Below are positions 53,492-60,929 of a stretch of 64,000 bases of DNA, piece by piece (the first letter of the stretch is position 1; every line of letters starts with the position of its first letter). The position numbers and the translations under genes are program-made. Under the pieces are notes generated by a model. That model was not told the origin of the DNA. It made no database searches and saw only the letters and a program-made list of their open reading frames with translations. Source of the DNA: Dolichospermum sp. DET69 (GTDB lineage: Bacteria > Cyanobacteriota > Cyanobacteriia > Cyanobacteriales > Nostocaceae); NCBI GenBank assembly GCA_017355425.1, contig CP070233.1:1-64000 (forward strand). Reading direction: 5' to 3'.

Positions 53492-53986
53492 AATTCATTT
53501 ACAACGTAGTTAGTCTGTTAAGGATTTTTGGTCGAGTTTTTCAAGATCTTTATTTACCAGCTTATCTGACTCTAGCGATCGATTGATGTGGTGAACCGTA
53601 ATTTTAGATGTGTTGCTGTGAGTATAGTAATCGTCTATGCTTTAATTGCTAGAAAAAAATCGCATTTTATCAATAAAGGTAGTTGACTCGGGCTTCAAAA
53701 TTTGCTATACTCAATCTTGATAAGGAAGAACTATCTTAAAATATTTAAAGTATTTATATATAAACCAGTGAAGACAATCTGATACAGGTTGTCACTTATA
53801 TTTATTTCCGATGCACCGTACTACCTATAACCTGATGTTCATTATACTGAATATTCCCCGGTATGTGGATAGCGATTAATTTGAATGCGATCGCTTTACA
53901 ATTAAAACAGATTGAGTAGAAAAATAAAGTTAGTTTATTCTGTGATGAGTTGGAAATTGAGTCACCGTTTTAGGAGAATAAAACTT
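53492..53986. other. Gene-free stretch upstream of ffh
   Basis: 495 bases, AT-rich, holding the divergent promoter region of ffh and of the toxin-antitoxin pair. HIP1 GCGATCG occurs at about 53576 and 53888. No RNA gene or repeat recognised. Confidence 0.4.
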
Positions 53987-54211
53987 ATGCAAGTTGTGAT
54001 CGATCTACCTGATGAATTAGGAAAAAAACTTTTAGGGTTTCCTAATATGCAGATGTTTGTCCAAGAAGCGGTTAAAAAAATGTTGTTGGAGGAGCAAAGA
54101 AAACAAGCAAGTTTAGAAATAAAGTCGCTGATGTCATCTGTTCCAGCTTCGGTAAGTTTGGTAGATGAGTTAATAGCTGATAGAAGAATCGAAGCAAATA
54201 AAGAATTATAG
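53987..54211 (+). CDS. Putative VapB-type antitoxin
   Basis: 74 residues from ATG at 53987: MQVVIDLPDELGKKLLGFPN, MQMFVQEAVKKMLLEEQRKQ, then a C-terminal tail LVDELIADRRIEANKEL. The layout (short beta-strand, helix-turn-helix, tail) is that of a ribbon-helix-helix antitoxin. TAGGAG at 53971 is a proper ribosome-binding site, so the longer upstream frame starting at 53912 is not used. 8 bases separate it from the toxin. Confidence 0.78.
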   Translation: MQVVIDLPDELGKKLLGFPNMQMFVQEAVKKMLLEEQRKQASLEIKSLMSSVPASVSLVDELIADRRIEANKEL

Positions 54212-54219
54212 GATAGCGA

Positions 54220-54597
54220 ATGATAGTATTAGATGCTTCTGCACTATTAGCGTATTTGAATAAAGAAAAAGGAGGTTTATTAGTTGAAGAAATTTTGCCC
54301 AATGCAATAATCTCAACAGTGAACTGGTGTGAGGTTGTGCAAAAATTACGGTCAAAATCTATTTTATATCAAGAGATTTATATCCGTTTGGAGATTATTG
54401 GGCTTGGGTTTATTCCCTTTAATAAGGAATATGCCGAGAAAGCTGGGGAATTATGGCAAATTACTTCACCTTTTGGACTATCATTAGGAGATAGAGCTTG
54501 TTTAGCTACTGGTTTAGTTGAAAAAATGCCTGTAATGACTGCGGACAAAATATGGCAAGAATTATCTTTACCCATCGAAATTAAATGTATTCGCTAA
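54220..54597 (+). CDS. VapC-type PIN-domain toxin
   Basis: 125 residues. Asp5 in VLDASALLAYLN, Glu38 in NWCEVVQKL, Asp91 in SLGDRACLATGL and Asp109 in MTADKIW form the PIN active site. Type II RNase toxin paired with the preceding antitoxin. It ends convergently with the DUF4143 ATPase gene 30 bases away. Confidence 0.9.
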   Translation: MIVLDASALLAYLNKEKGGLLVEEILPNAIISTVNWCEVVQKLRSKSILYQEIYIRLEIIGLGFIPFNKEYAEKAGELWQITSPFGLSLGDRACLATGLVEKMPVMTADKIWQELSLPIEIKCIR

Positions 54598-54626
54598 CTT
54601 TTTTAAAATTTATAATTCGTGAAACA

Positions 54627-56093
54627 CTATGTCCTATTCTGTATCCGGTGCTGCTGAACTTTTTCATCTATGTGGCGCAATATATTGGCACTAAGCGCGT
54701 AAGCATACAAACTTGCTGGCTCAAATTTAAACTGAACTCCTTTATACATAAAATTTTCATCCGCAATAGTTCGACTTGTAATTTTAATGGGCTGAATTAT
54801 GCTTTTATTTTTCTTGATAAATTCTATGCAATTATCAAGCTCAGAGTGAGACTTATAGGGTCTGTCACTCCACTTAACTTCAACTAGCCATGAGGGTAAC
54901 TGGTCTACGAGATTCAAGTGGACAATATCAATTTCTCCCGAATTCCAGCGTGCATAATAAAGTTCAGTAGTCATACTGTGTTGCCACTGACTAAAAATAG
55001 CAGTTTCAGTCATTGCACCCATTGCCTCAGAATCTGCCTGAAGTTGTCCAAATAATGCGGCTCGCATGGACGGATTAGTTAAATAAACCTTAAAGTACAA
55101 AGCCCTCTTAAATCTCTTAGCATTTTGGTCAATTCTCTCAACACGCCGAATTAAAAACGCGGCTTCAAGGTATTCTAGATAACGCTTAATAGTATTCTTA
55201 GCTACGCCAGAAGATTGAGACAATCCCTCTAAATTAACTTCATTACCGGAATTGTATGCCAAGGTAGTAAAAAGCCTGTTCAATTCTTGAATATCATTAA
55301 TACCATAAAGACTTGGCAAATCACGCAATAGCACTTTGTCAATAATATCACTTTTAATATACTGTCCAGGATCTTGGCGGATAGTTTCTGAAAAAACCGC
55401 TTCTGGGTATCCACCAAAATTCAGGTAGTTAACAAACTCTTCATTGAGTGCCTCAATATTGGAGGCAGAATATTTATAGGTATCAAAAGGTTCTTTAGGT
55501 GATGTAGCCGTTATCAGTTCATTTTCTCGACCAATAAACATCAAGTATTCAGCAAAAGTTAATGGTGGCAGAATATAATCACTGAATCTACCAGCACCAG
55601 ATTCTATACTCTTTAATCGTAGTGCAGCAGCAGAGCCAGTAGCAATAAAACGGTAATCGGCAAAGGAGTCAACTAGAGATTTCAGGTGTACTTCCCAATT
55701 ACGAAAGTATTGAATCTCGTCGAAAAATACAAATAGCTGGGAATCGCGTTTATGATTGAATAGCTCTTGAAAGTAACTAAGTATTTTTTCTAGTGGAAGT
55801 CCGGTATAAATGGGGGTTTCAAGGGAGAGATATAAGATCCTCTTTTCATCAATACCAGAGTTCAATAGTTCGCGGACACTGTGATAGACCATAACAGTCT
55901 TACCGACGCGCCTGGGTCCCATCAAGACAATCGCTCGACGAACACTCACATCCAAAATTTTCTGATAAAAAGGCTCAAAATATTTTCGTCGAGGGGTATT
56001 CTCATAAGCAATTTTCCCCTTTTCACCTTGCTCCCACCAAGGGTTATCAAATTCAAGGCGCGATAAGATATCCTTTTTCGCAATTTCCAGCAT
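54627..56093 (-). CDS. AAA ATPase with DUF4143 domain
   Basis: 488 residues. N-terminal AAA_14 ATPase (Walker A MGPRRVGKTV near residue 60, Walker B QLFVFFDEIQYF near 120) and C-terminal DUF4143 domain (from ~215) with a PD-(D/E)XK-like end (DIVHLN ... SWLVEVKWSDR). Widespread, of unknown function, often strain-variable. It lies between two toxin-antitoxin modules. Complete and with a regular start at ATG 56093. Confidence 0.92.
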   Translation of the reverse strand: MLEIAKKDILSRLEFDNPWWEQGEKGKIAYENTPRRKYFEPFYQKILDVSVRRAIVLMGPRRVGKTVMVYHSVRELLNSGIDEKRILYLSLETPIYTGLPLEKILSYFQELFNHKRDSQLFVFFDEIQYFRNWEVHLKSLVDSFADYRFIATGSAAALRLKSIESGAGRFSDYILPPLTFAEYLMFIGRENELITATSPKEPFDTYKYSASNIEALNEEFVNYLNFGGYPEAVFSETIRQDPGQYIKSDIIDKVLLRDLPSLYGINDIQELNRLFTTLAYNSGNEVNLEGLSQSSGVAKNTIKRYLEYLEAAFLIRRVERIDQNAKRFKRALYFKVYLTNPSMRAALFGQLQADSEAMGAMTETAIFSQWQHSMTTELYYARWNSGEIDIVHLNLVDQLPSWLVEVKWSDRPYKSHSELDNCIEFIKKNKSIIQPIKITSRTIADENFMYKGVQFKFEPASLYAYALSANILRHIDEKVQQHRIQNRT

Positions 56094-56187
56094 GGAGATA
56101 TAAGATTAGTCGGTTGACCTTAGTTTAGCCGAAAAATAATATTAAGGTCAATTGATTAATCTTAGTTCTCTAGTTTTTATATGAACA

Positions 56188-56505
56188 GCCGGTAAGCGTA
56201 AAACTCAGCGGCTTTAGCCCTGAGATGTCAGTAACCCAGCCCTAAAGGGACTGAGCTTGCAAGAGAAATCAAACAAGCTGTACTGGACCACCTAGAAATA
56301 GGTAGCCGTTATTTGAGTCACGACACCCACCGAATGCGTTCGCGCCAGCGTGCCGTCAGGCATAGCTAGTTCCCTGCTCTGTCATTTGCAATTAAACAGT
56401 TTTAAGGTCACTGAAACAGTGTTGCAAGTATAACAAGCTCTTATAACGCAGTCGTTGCTAACATCACCCCAGAAATGGGAGTTGGTTTTTCAGGTTTCCA
56501 ATCAA
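56188..56505 (+). mobile_element. IS200/IS605 left-end remnant
   Basis: CGGTAAGCGTAAAACTCAGCG with a hairpin CTCAGCGGCTTTAGCCCTGAG (56201-56221) and ATGTCAG, the same left-end signature as at 39739. It is followed by CCCAGCCCTAAAGGGACTGAG and a sequence up to about 56380 resembling the leader before tnpB. No tnpB is left. Confidence 0.6.
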
Positions 56506-56525
56506 AAAACCTGACTAAAATTTAA

Positions 56526-56690
56526 GATGCTTTGGAAGCTGTTATAGAAATGTATGAAGATTTAGGTAAACAACTTCCTCATAACCTACAATCTGTAGAC
56601 CAAAATTCACCAGCTTTGATAGAAACAATTATATCCGTCAGATGAACTATAGAGAAGTTACTAAAAAATTATCTAGGCTGGGATGTGTCA
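56526..56690 (+). pseudogene. HicB-HicA toxin-antitoxin remnant
   Basis: The frame DALEAVIEMYEDLGKQLPHN ... ALIETIISVR ends at TGA 56645 and resembles the C-terminus of a HicB antitoxin. The overlapping ATG (56642, ATGA) starts MNYREVTKKLSRLGC, the usual HicA N-terminus, but homology stops after 15 codons. Both genes are truncated, so the module is dead. With two IS605-like and palindromic pieces it fills the 738-base gap 56094-56831. Confidence 0.68.
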
Positions 56691-56831
56691 TGTACAACAG
56701 CTTAATCTGTTTGAATAAAGTACGATAGCGAAGCGCAACCTAGAAATCACATATCTTATAGCTTAGGTTATCGTACTTTAGGTATTGAATGCTATAATTA
56801 AACAAATGTAATTTATTTTTCCTATCAAAAT

Positions 56832-57050
56832 ATGGAAACAATTGCAATTCAAGTTGATACTGAAGTTGCCAAAGCTTATCAAAAAGCAGAACCGCAAAAA
56901 CAGCAAAAAATTCAGAGTATTGTTAACGATTTTCTCAAATCAATTATTCAAGATAAATCCCTAGATGATATTATTCAAGAAATGCAAGAACAAGCTCAAG
57001 ATAGAGGATTAACTCAAGAAATTTTAGATGAGATTCTTCAGAATGGATAA
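56832..57050 (+). CDS. Antitoxin of PIN module 3
   Basis: 72 residues: METIAIQVDTEVAKAYQKAE, followed by PQKQQKIQSIVNDFLKSII and the tail QAQDRGLTQEILDEIL. The same pattern (...QxxxRGLTxEILExI) occurs in the minus-strand antitoxin at 58157, so the two modules are paralogues. Ribbon-helix-helix-like DNA-binding antitoxin by context. The stop overlaps the toxin start by 8 bases. Confidence 0.8.
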   Translation: METIAIQVDTEVAKAYQKAEPQKQQKIQSIVNDFLKSIIQDKSLDDIIQEMQEQAQDRGLTQEILDEILQNG

Positions 57051-57462
57051 AATGCGGTTTGTTATTGATACAAACATTTTAGTTAGTGCCATTTTGATTA
57101 AATCATCTGTTCCAGATGTAGCATTCAAAAAAGCCAAAAGCTTAGGAATAATTTTATTTTCAGATGCGATTTTTCAAGAATTGCAAGAAATTCTCAATCG
57201 CTCAAAATTTGATAAATATATTTCTATGAGTATTCGTACTCAATTCTTAGCTAAATTCAAACTTGAATCAGAAGAAATTGAAATAGTCCAGATTATCAAA
57301 GAGTGTAGAGATCCAAAAGATGACAAATTTCTTGAAGTTGCTATTAATGGTAATGCAACTCATATTATTACAGGAGACAAAGATTTATTAGAACTTCATC
57401 CCTTTCGAGGAGTTGATATTATTACCGCCACGCAATTTTTAGGAAGTTTTTCAGATTTATAA
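57043..57462 (+). CDS. PIN-domain toxin of module 3
   Basis: 139 residues from ATG at 57043 (MDKMRFVIDTNILVSAIL); an in-frame ATG at 57028 lies inside the antitoxin and is less likely. PIN active-site residues: Asp in VIDTNILVS, Glu in IFQELQEIL, Asp in RDPKDDKF and Asp in TGDKDLL. It belongs to the 'putative toxin component, PIN family' group. Translationally coupled to its antitoxin. Confidence 0.9.
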   Translation: MDKMRFVIDTNILVSAILIKSSVPDVAFKKAKSLGIILFSDAIFQELQEILNRSKFDKYISMSIRTQFLAKFKLESEEIEIVQIIKECRDPKDDKFLEVAINGNATHIITGDKDLLELHPFRGVDIITATQFLGSFSDL

Positions 57463-57574
57463 TAAAATACGATGGTGAAGGTTCATAATTAGGTGTTACC
57501 AACAAACCAGAAGCTATTATTAAGATATAATTGTTTTTGATCATCTCCCTACTGGAAAACTTGAACTTCAACCC

Positions 57575-57736
57575 ATGAAAATAAAAGTCATTATTCACAA
57601 AGAAGAAGCAGGTTATTGGGCAGAAGTTCCTGCTATTCCTGGTTGTGCTACCCAGGGAGATACTTTTAAAGAATTACTACAAAATATATATGAAGCCGTT
57701 GAAGGTTGCCTACTCGTTGATGTTGTTCCCACCTAA
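57575..57736 (+). CDS. Short HicB-like antitoxin, probably truncated
   Basis: 53 residues: [53 protein letters not shown]. This matches the N-terminal half of HicB antitoxins (the partially degraded RNase H-like fold). The usual C-terminal DNA-binding part is missing. No HicA gene directly upstream is complete. Could be a functional solo antitoxin or a relic. Confidence 0.6.
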   Translation: MKIKVIIHKEEAGYWAEVPAIPGCATQGDTFKELLQNIYEAVEGCLLVDVVPT

Positions 57737-57750
57737 CCCACCCTACATAA

Positions 57751-58167
57751 TTACAGAAATAGATTTAAAAATTCATCTATTGTAATTATTTGTACGCTTT
57801 CAAATAACTTTAAAACAAGTAAATCCTGATCGCCAGTAATAATATAATCTGCTTTTCCATTCAACGCTAAAGCCAATATTTTATCATCTTTTGGATCACG
57901 ACAAATATTAATAATTTCTCCGACTTCTACAAATTCAACTGTTTTGAGAAAGTTACTCAGAAAAAATCGTCGTTCTATGGTCGTAACATATTTATCAAAT
58001 TTAGGTCGAAATAAAACTTCTTCTATTTCCAATAAAACAGAAGATGACATTAAAATCTTTCCTATGTCTTGTGCTTTATCTAAAGCTTGACGCGCTTTGC
58101 TTGTTTTGGAAAGAACGGCACTCACGAGAATATTTGTATCTAAAACTAAATATTGTTTACGGTTCAT
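57751..58167 (-). CDS. PIN-domain toxin of module 4
   Basis: 138 residues, a paralogue of the toxin at 57043 (VLDTNILVSAVLSKTSK, RFFLSNFLKTVEFVE, CRDPKDDKILALALNGKADY, TGDQDLLVL). The PIN residues Asp, Glu, Asp, Asp are conserved. It overlaps its antitoxin by 11 bases. The two modules converge with the short HicB-like gene between them. Confidence 0.9.
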   Translation of the reverse strand: MNRKQYLVLDTNILVSAVLSKTSKARQALDKAQDIGKILMSSSVLLEIEEVLFRPKFDKYVTTIERRFFLSNFLKTVEFVEVGEIINICRDPKDDKILALALNGKADYIITGDQDLLVLKLFESVQIITIDEFLNLFL

Positions 58168-58381
58168 TAATTATTGCTTCTAAAATTTCTGGTGTTAAGC
58201 CTCTAGCAGTTGCTCTATCGCTAATTTCGTCCATAATTTTCCTTAAAAAATCAATGTCATTTTCTTTTTCTTTTTTAAGTAAAAGGCTAACAATTTGCTG
58301 AATCTGTTCACGTTCTTCTAAGGAAGCAAATTGATAAGCTTCAGCAATTTCGGGGGTAACTTCAAAAGTGATGGTCTGCAT
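58157..58381 (-). CDS. Antitoxin of PIN module 4
   Basis: 74 residues: MQTITFEVTPEIAEAYQFAS, followed by LEEREQIQQIVSLLLKKEKE and ISDRATARGLTPEILEAIIN. Paralogue of the antitoxin at 56832. Upstream of and overlapping the toxin. Expected autorepressor. Confidence 0.82.
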   Translation of the reverse strand: MQTITFEVTPEIAEAYQFASLEEREQIQQIVSLLLKKEKENDIDFLRKIMDEISDRATARGLTPEILEAIINEP

Positions 58382-58435
58382 AGTTATGCAATTTTAAAAT
58401 GTTATGGGACAGTTTGATTATATCAAAATGTCTGG

Positions 58436-58657
58436 CTAAGTGCTATACCGTTTTTTAACGTCTTCCCAACTAGAACCATTTGTAGGATTTTTTTCGTAAT
58501 TTTCTAACCGTCGCTCTAATTCTTGTTGTTGTGCTGAACTCAAGGGAAGTTCTTCTTGCTGTTCTAAGATGCTGTCCCATAAATCTTCAGCAAGTTGGAT
58601 ACGTTCTGCAATGCTGAGTTCAGAAATATCAAATTTCAAGAGGGGATGGAGACTCAT
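58436..58657 (-). CDS. Addiction module antitoxin (PF09720-like), orphan
   Basis: 73 residues with the family pattern ISELSIAERIQLAEDLWDSI, ELPLSSAQQQELERRLENYE and the ending GSSWEDVKKRYS. Such proteins are usually followed by a RelE/ParE toxin; none is found next to it here, so it is an orphan. It may protect against an incoming toxin or be left after loss of its partner. Confidence 0.85.
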   Translation of the reverse strand: MSLHPLLKFDISELSIAERIQLAEDLWDSILEQQEELPLSSAQQQELERRLENYEKNPTNGSSWEDVKKRYST

Positions 58658-58817
58658 GAGTAGAGAGTGAGGTGTGAGATTTTATCTATTTTATAACATT
58701 GGGGGGTTTGAAAGTTGTGGGAAAATTTCTGGATATCAGTGAGGGATATACTAAAAATGGTATATTGATGTATAATCACATCTTGCGTAAATCCTATTCT
58801 AAAAAAATAAGCATAAT

Positions 58818-59873
58818 ATGAGAAAAACTGTTTTTTTTAACATTGGATGGATGAAACATTATCAAGGTATTACTACTGAAGATGATATTGAGGGTGGAGG
58901 AGAGTTTATTAATGACAATAAATATGGACATGAAATTTTTAATTTTCAGGCTTTTAATGATTATATGTATGGTTACGTTCAGCCTGGTGGAACTGGTAAC
59001 TATTTAGAGAGAAAAATAAACATTGATAGATTAGATACAGCAAAACAAAATTTAGTTCATGATGTTATATGTGTTTGGGTAGCATCAAATCCAGATAAAA
59101 ATGGTACTTGGGTTATAGGTTGGTATGAAAATTCAACTGTTTATCGGAATTATCAGCAAGCACCACCTAATTCTAATAGAATTTTTAAAGATACCCATTT
59201 AGGTTATCGGGTTACAGCAAAAGTAAAAGATTGTGTATGTTTACCTATTGAGAAAAGAAATTTACAAGTTCCAAGATCGCAACAAATAAAGGGTGGTATA
59301 GGACAATCAAATATTTGGTATGCTGATAGTGAAGAAAAAGATATTATAGAGTTTCGCCAAAAAGTAGAGAATTTTATCCAAGAGTATCGAAATTCAGATA
59401 GCATAAAACTAATAAATATTCGGCAAGAACTTGATCAAGATTTTTTCAATACAAATATTATCAATTTAGAAGATGCAAGAAAACGAGTTTTAAGATCAAT
59501 AGTTTGTCGTCAAGGACAATCTCAATTCCGTCAGAAACTTCTCACAGCATACAAAGGTAGATGTGCTATTTCTGGTTCTGATGTAGAACCTGCTTTAGAA
59601 GCAGCACACATTATTCCCTATCTTGGATTACATAGTAATATTACTTCTAATGGATTATTGCTTAGAGCAGATATTCATACTTTATTTGATCTCAATCTCA
59701 TTACTATTCATCCAGAGACTATGAAAGTTTTAGTTGCACCTAAATTAATGAAAACGCAATGTCGGGCATTTTATCAAAAAACAATTACACTTCCTGAGAA
59801 TGAAGCCGATAGACCTGATAAAAAGGCAATAGAAAAACATTATACAGAGTGCGATCACCTGTGGCAGTTCTGA
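58818..59873 (+). CDS. HNH endonuclease with unfamiliar N-terminal domain
   Basis: 351 residues. The C-terminal HNH nuclease (about 235-330) has CAISGSDVEPALEAAHIIPY, then SNGLLLRADIHTLFDLNLI, the usual His-Asn-His set. The N-terminal 150 residues (VFFNIGWMKHYQGI, WVIGWYENSTVYRNYQQ) look like a beta-rich sensing domain that I cannot name; in related restriction enzymes such a domain recognises modified bases. This makes it a candidate modification-dependent restriction enzyme, by inference. It stands alone between toxin-antitoxin modules. Confidence 0.8.
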   Translation: MRKTVFFNIGWMKHYQGITTEDDIEGGGEFINDNKYGHEIFNFQAFNDYMYGYVQPGGTGNYLERKINIDRLDTAKQNLVHDVICVWVASNPDKNGTWVIGWYENSTVYRNYQQAPPNSNRIFKDTHLGYRVTAKVKDCVCLPIEKRNLQVPRSQQIKGGIGQSNIWYADSEEKDIIEFRQKVENFIQEYRNSDSIKLINIRQELDQDFFNTNIINLEDARKRVLRSIVCRQGQSQFRQKLLTAYKGRCAISGSDVEPALEAAHIIPYLGLHSNITSNGLLLRADIHTLFDLNLITIHPETMKVLVAPKLMKTQCRAFYQKTITLPENEADRPDKKAIEKHYTECDHLWQF

Positions 59874-59907
59874 AAGCGATCTCTATCCTTAATACTGTTT
59901 TTTAAAA

Positions 59908-60345
59908 TTACAAACCTCTTTGTACAATCTCTCGAATTTCTCTAACAAACTCAGCAGGAGTTTGGATAATTAATCCACTCTCAATACCAACTTCCGCAGT
60001 AAAATCTTTAGTATTCAAGCTTAATAAACGATCAACTTTTGCCAACACAGCAGCAGCTAAAATAGGCGCGTCTTTAGCTTCAATAATCCTAACCCAACGA
60101 TTACTTTCTTCTAGAGTTGGATCAGGTTCAATTTCTGGATTAATAGCTGCTATTAACTGCGAGAAAATTGGTAAAGCATCAGGTAATTTTTTCCTGATAT
60201 TTCGTTCACACTCTAATAAAACTTGCTCTGATATCACTAACTGAAACAAACCAATTTCCGCCATTGTTAACACAGCGCGACTAGCTCCTGTACGAGAAGC
60301 AGCACCAGCAATGAGAATGCTAGAATCAGCAAAAACCTTACGCAT
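59908..60345 (-). CDS. PIN-domain toxin of module 5
   Basis: 145 residues from ATG at 60345 (MRKVFADSSILIAGAASRTG). PIN acidic residues: Asp in FADSSIL, Glu in LLECERNI, Asp in AKDAPILAAAVL and Asp in NTKDFTAEV. The longer frame starting at 60405 runs back into the antitoxin gene and is not used. Overlaps the antitoxin by 8 bases. Confidence 0.88.
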   Translation of the reverse strand: MRKVFADSSILIAGAASRTGASRAVLTMAEIGLFQLVISEQVLLECERNIRKKLPDALPIFSQLIAAINPEIEPDPTLEESNRWVRIIEAKDAPILAAAVLAKVDRLLSLNTKDFTAEVGIESGLIIQTPAEFVREIREIVQRGL

Positions 60346-60637
60346 TGTGATCTTTCTCTTGCCAAATTGCTGCCCTTTCTGCTGCCAAACCCTGGAGTAA
60401 ATCACCTAGTTCTAAACCTGCATCTTCCATCATTGCTGTAATTTTGTCGGCAATTTGTGGAACTTGCGGCTGTTTTGGAGTAAGTAAAACAACATTACCA
60501 ATTTGCAATAATGTCAACGTATCACCTGTAACTAAGCTAAAATGCACCTTTAAATCTTCTGGAATAGTAATTTTTCCCTCATTTTCTATGCGAATAGGGA
60601 AAGCTTTAATTTCCATATTTTCTGATATATAAGTCAT
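60338..60637 (-). CDS. AbrB/MazE-type antitoxin of module 5
   Basis: 99 residues. The SpoVT/AbrB-like swapped-hairpin domain is in residues 8-55 (FPIRIENEGKITIPEDLKVH, GDTLTLLQIGNVVLLTPKQP); the remainder is a helical toxin-binding tail. ATG at 60616 (MEIKAFPIRI) is an alternative start that removes 7 residues. Expected to repress its own operon. Confidence 0.85.
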   Translation of the reverse strand: MTYISENMEIKAFPIRIENEGKITIPEDLKVHFSLVTGDTLTLLQIGNVVLLTPKQPQVPQIADKITAMMEDAGLELGDLLQGLAAERAAIWQEKDHNA

Positions 60638-60929
60638 ACTTAGTCGTTTATATGGGTTTTTGTAGGGACATTTTCACCAAACATCCCTAAATCTATTGTA
60701 AATGTTGCTGTACCGGAGCGCCTTGTAATCGCTAAAAATTCGATATCATTAAAACCGAAAATAAAACCAAAGTTTCGTAACTTAGGAGATATTGACTAAA
60801 ACCTTATTTTCTTCTTTGCGTCTTTGCTCCTTAGCGACTTTGCGCGAAACAATATTTAATATTCTAGGTAAATATGAATAATTTGATTAATGCTGGGTGA
60901 GATAACCCACCCTGCAAAGTATTTAATCC
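60638..60929. other. Gap between TA module and sulfatase
   Basis: 292 bases without a gene. It contains the frequent low-complexity CTTCTTTGCGTCTTTGC element and GGGTGAGATAACCCACCCTG (60896-60915), a small hairpin that may terminate the sulfatase transcript. Confidence 0.5.

Noticed and set aside
53912-54211. Longer start for the VapB-like antitoxin
   Set aside because: The extra 25 residues precede a clear TAGGAG ribosome-binding site for the ATG at 53987; the shorter form has the typical antitoxin N-terminus.
54585-54887. 100-residue plus-strand ORF after the VapC gene
   Set aside because: Antisense to the 3' end of the DUF4143 ATPase gene, which has strong family motifs.
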